A stretch of DNA of 64,000 nt from assembly GCF_024707545.1 (NCBI RefSeq), contig NZ_CP062229.1, positions 3,577,501 to 3,641,500 of the forward strand, read 5' to 3'. The position numbers and the translations under genes were made by a program. This document shows positions 62,796 through 64,000 of the stretch, piece after piece. Position 1 is the stretch's first letter. Each line of letters opens with the position of its first letter. Under the pieces are notes generated by a model. The model did no database searches, had not been told where the DNA came from, and worked only from the letters and a program-made list of their open reading frames with translations. Source of the DNA: Mesorhizobium onobrychidis (GTDB lineage Bacteria > Pseudomonadota > Alphaproteobacteria > Rhizobiales > Rhizobiaceae).

Positions 62796-62818
62796 AGCCC
62801 GCCTCGCGCGGGCTTTTT
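62796..62818 (+). terminator. Rho-independent terminator
   Basis: agcccgc, ctcgc, gcgggct followed by five T (from 62813). Upstream sequence ends gtccacc, like a tRNA 3' end, but no tRNA could be folded. Confidence 0.65.
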
Positions 62819-62826
62819 GGTTTTGT

Positions 62827-62953
62827 GTTGCGTCTGTGTTGCATGGACTGAATTGCAACACGTTGCAAAGCGCGGAAATGCGCGGAATATGTTGCAACGT
62901 GTTGCGCTAAGCCTGGTAAACCGATCTGAGTCTAAGTATTTGAAATTGTTGCA
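62827..62953. promoter_or_regulatory. Cluster of GTTGC(A) motifs next to att-like copy 3
   Basis: GTTGC or GCAAC occurs seven times: 62827-62831, 62838-62842, 62855-62859 (as GCAAC), 62862-62866, 62894-62898 (GCAAC), 62901-62905 and 62948-62952. Two near-palindromes are present: TTGCAACACGTTGCAA and TTGCAACGTGTTGC. Two more copies lie beside att copy 2 (61836, 61846). These may be integrase arm-binding sites. Confidence 0.55.
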
Positions 62954-62958
62954 TGAAA

Positions 62959-62994
62959 TCGTTAAAAAGCTCAGGCCGAAGCGCGGACGTTGTG
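62959..62994. other. att-like repeat, copy 3 (3' end of corrinoid-protein gene)
   Basis: Identical over 36 bp to 61758-61793. Its right 24 bases are the last eight codons, including TGA, of the intact corrinoid-protein gene (HNVRASA, stop), so this is the gene-side att site. Confidence 0.8.
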
Positions 62995-63669
62995 CTTGCG
63001 CTTCATGAAGTCCTTGGCGGTCTCGACCGCCACCGCCGCGTCGCGGCAATAGGCGTCGGCGCCGACTGCCTTGCCGAACTCCTCGTTGAGCGGCGCGCCG
63101 CCGACCAGCACGACATAGTCGTCGCGGATGCCCTTTTCCTTCATCGTATCGATGACCACCTTCATGTAGGGCATGGTCGTCGTCAGCAGCGCCGACATGC
63201 CGATGATGTCGGGCTGGTGCTGCTCGATGGCGTCGAGATATTTTTCCACCGCATTGTTGATGCCGAGGTCGATGACGTCGAAGCCGGCGCCCTCCATCAT
63301 CATGCCGACAAGGTTCTTGCCGATGTCGTGGATGTCGCCCTTGACGGTGCCGATCACCATCTTGCCCTGCTTTGGCGCGCCGGTGGCGACGAGCAGCGGA
63401 CGCAGGATGAACATGCCCGCCTTCATCGCGTTGGCCGACAACAGCACTTCCGGCACGAACAGGATGCCGTCGCGAAAGTCCTCGCCGACGATGCGCATGC
63501 CTTCGACCAGCGCCTCGGTCAGCACCTTGTAAGGCGCCCAGCCGCGCTCGAGAAGGATGTTGGTGCCTTCCTCGATCTCTTCCTTCAGCCCGTCATAAAG
63601 ATCGTCGTGCATCTGCTGCACGAGCTCGTCGTCGGAAAGCTCGGAAAGGATGATCTCGTCGTCGGCCAT
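62971..63669 (-). CDS. Methyltransferase corrinoid protein (MtbC/MttC-like B12-binding)
   Basis: A 232-aa protein. The N-terminal helical cap domain (about 10-95) precedes the B12-binding Rossmann domain. This has the base-off motif DIHDIG (D112, H114, G117), SALLTTT and GGAPLNEEF, all diagnostic of methylotrophic corrinoid proteins. It carries methyl between a substrate-specific methyltransferase and methyl-tetrahydrofolate synthesis. ATG 63669 has aaggag upstream. It is divergent from the probable mttB start. Its 3' end served as an integration site. Confidence 0.93.
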   Translation of the reverse strand: MADDEIILSELSDDELVQQMHDDLYDGLKEEIEEGTNILLERGWAPYKVLTEALVEGMRIVGEDFRDGILFVPEVLLSANAMKAGMFILRPLLVATGAPKQGKMVIGTVKGDIHDIGKNLVGMMMEGAGFDVIDLGINNAVEKYLDAIEQHQPDIIGMSALLTTTMPYMKVVIDTMKEKGIRDDYVVLVGGAPLNEEFGKAVGADAYCRDAAVAVETAKDFMKRKHNVRASA

Positions 63670-63762
63670 TTTTAATCCAGCTCCTTGCCGCACGGATACA
63701 GTTGCGGGGCCTCAAATATCACGTCAATACCTAACCCGCTACAGGCTTGCGTCCATAGCTGA

Positions 63763-63827
63763 TTTGCGACTTCCCGCAAAAGGAAAGCGACTGCAAATCT
63801 ATTGGAATTCTTGTCGATTTTGCGACA
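63763..63827. promoter_or_regulatory. TTTGCGAC-type motifs between corrinoid and probable mttB genes
   Basis: TTTGCG, six bases, CGCAAA at 63763-63780; AGCGACTGCAAA near 63786-63797; TGTCG, six bases, CGACA at 63812-63827. These resemble the palindrome upstream of the GbdR-like gene (44707-44726). They lie between the divergent corrinoid gene (start 63669) and the gene at 63941. Confidence 0.5.
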
Positions 63828-63940
63828 GGCGTTGGCGCTGGCGGGCCGTTTCGAATAGGGTGCATGACTACGATCCGGCCAGAAGCCGCGATATGCGGCC
63901 GTAACAATTGCGCCAGAACAAAGTCAGGGAAGAACGATCA

Positions 63941-64000
63941 TGAGTGAGAACGCGCCGGTCGACCAGGAAGCGTCAAACGCGCGGCGCGGACGCGCCGCCA
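63941..64000 (+). CDS. Probable trimethylamine/betaine methyltransferase (MttB family), N-terminus only
   Basis: Twenty codons: MSENAPVDQE then ASNARRGRAA. There is a Shine-Dalgarno-like agggaagaacg before ATG 63941. Non-pyrrolysine MttB homologues in alphaproteobacteria usually start with a short acidic stretch and an RRGR/GGR-rich segment, and are encoded beside corrinoid proteins. The assignment is an inference from this and the gene order, because almost all of the gene is outside the window. Confidence 0.4.

Larger units (their letters stand above)
62453..62970. other. Right end of the decayed island, no gene supported
   Basis: 518 bases. It contains the terminator-like hairpin at 62796-62818, the GTTGC motif cluster at 62827-62953 and the left part of att-like copy 3. 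No coding sequence is supported. Confidence 0.5.

Noticed and set aside
62700..62800. Sequence ending gtccacca followed by a terminator, like a tRNA 3' end.
   Set aside because: No T-arm GTTCRANNC, no matching acceptor stem and no anticodon arm could be found upstream.

Overview
The window looks like chromosomal DNA of a Mesorhizobium-type rhizobium (Alphaproteobacteria, Hyphomicrobiales). The support is high GC, tightly overlapping ATGA/TGATG operons, rhizobial intergenic palindromes, DUF1127 microproteins, a mannosylfructose synthesis pair and an aerobic-type (cobO/cobC/cobD) cobalamin gene set. No rRNA, tRNA or CRISPR array was found. The species is inferred from gene content only.

Layout. 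0-5.5 kb: mannosylfructose genes, MgtE, a MerR regulator, and an acyltransferase/methyltransferase membrane pair. 5.6-11 kb: an octamer repeat, a cobalamin riboswitch, cobalt uptake (cbtBA) and late cobalamin steps (cobU, cobO, cobD, cobC) with a small phosphatase. 11-14 kb: a serine hydrolase, a creatininase-family enzyme and RidA. 14.1-20.7 kb: a tightly coupled operon of unknown substrate (NMT1/THI5-type ABC importer, cytosine-deaminase-like amidohydrolase, FAD oxidase and two quinone reductases, the last frameshifted). 20.86-22.38 kb: an IS4-type element inside a palindromic repeat. 22.4-30 kb: an operon of two dimethylglycine-dehydrogenase-like proteins, a homocysteine methyltransferase and an aminotransferase behind an XRE-cupin regulator with an operator array. 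31-36.2 kb: sarcosine oxidase soxBDAG. 36.4-48.4 kb: an MscS channel, a third dimethylglycine-dehydrogenase-like protein, a GbdR-like regulator, a LysR regulator, a hydrolase and DUF1127 proteins.

48.5-53.7 kb and 56.7-64 kb carry the most unusual set. It comprises a corrinoid-activating iron-sulfur ASKHA protein, a methyltetrahydrofolate:corrinoid methyltransferase, a MetF-like reductase beside a MetV-like cysteine-rich partner, a small virulence-factor-domain protein, a DUF1638 protein, a corrinoid protein and the first codons of what is probably an MttB-family methyltransferase. Together these resemble the methyl branch of acetogens, placed in an aerobe next to sarcosine and dimethylglycine oxidation and cobalamin synthesis. 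The inferred theme is demethylation of glycine-betaine-like compounds into the folate one-carbon pool.

The corrinoid gene is separated from the rest by about 5.3 kb of decayed mobile DNA (57.69-62.97 kb). This block is bounded and subdivided by three copies of the corrinoid gene's own 3' end. It holds an integrase C-terminal remnant, an IS630 element and small rhizobial hypothetical genes, and reads as a relict integrative-element hotspot. Three other genes (quinone reductase, IS4 transposase, fatty-acid desaturase) carry apparent single-base deletions.
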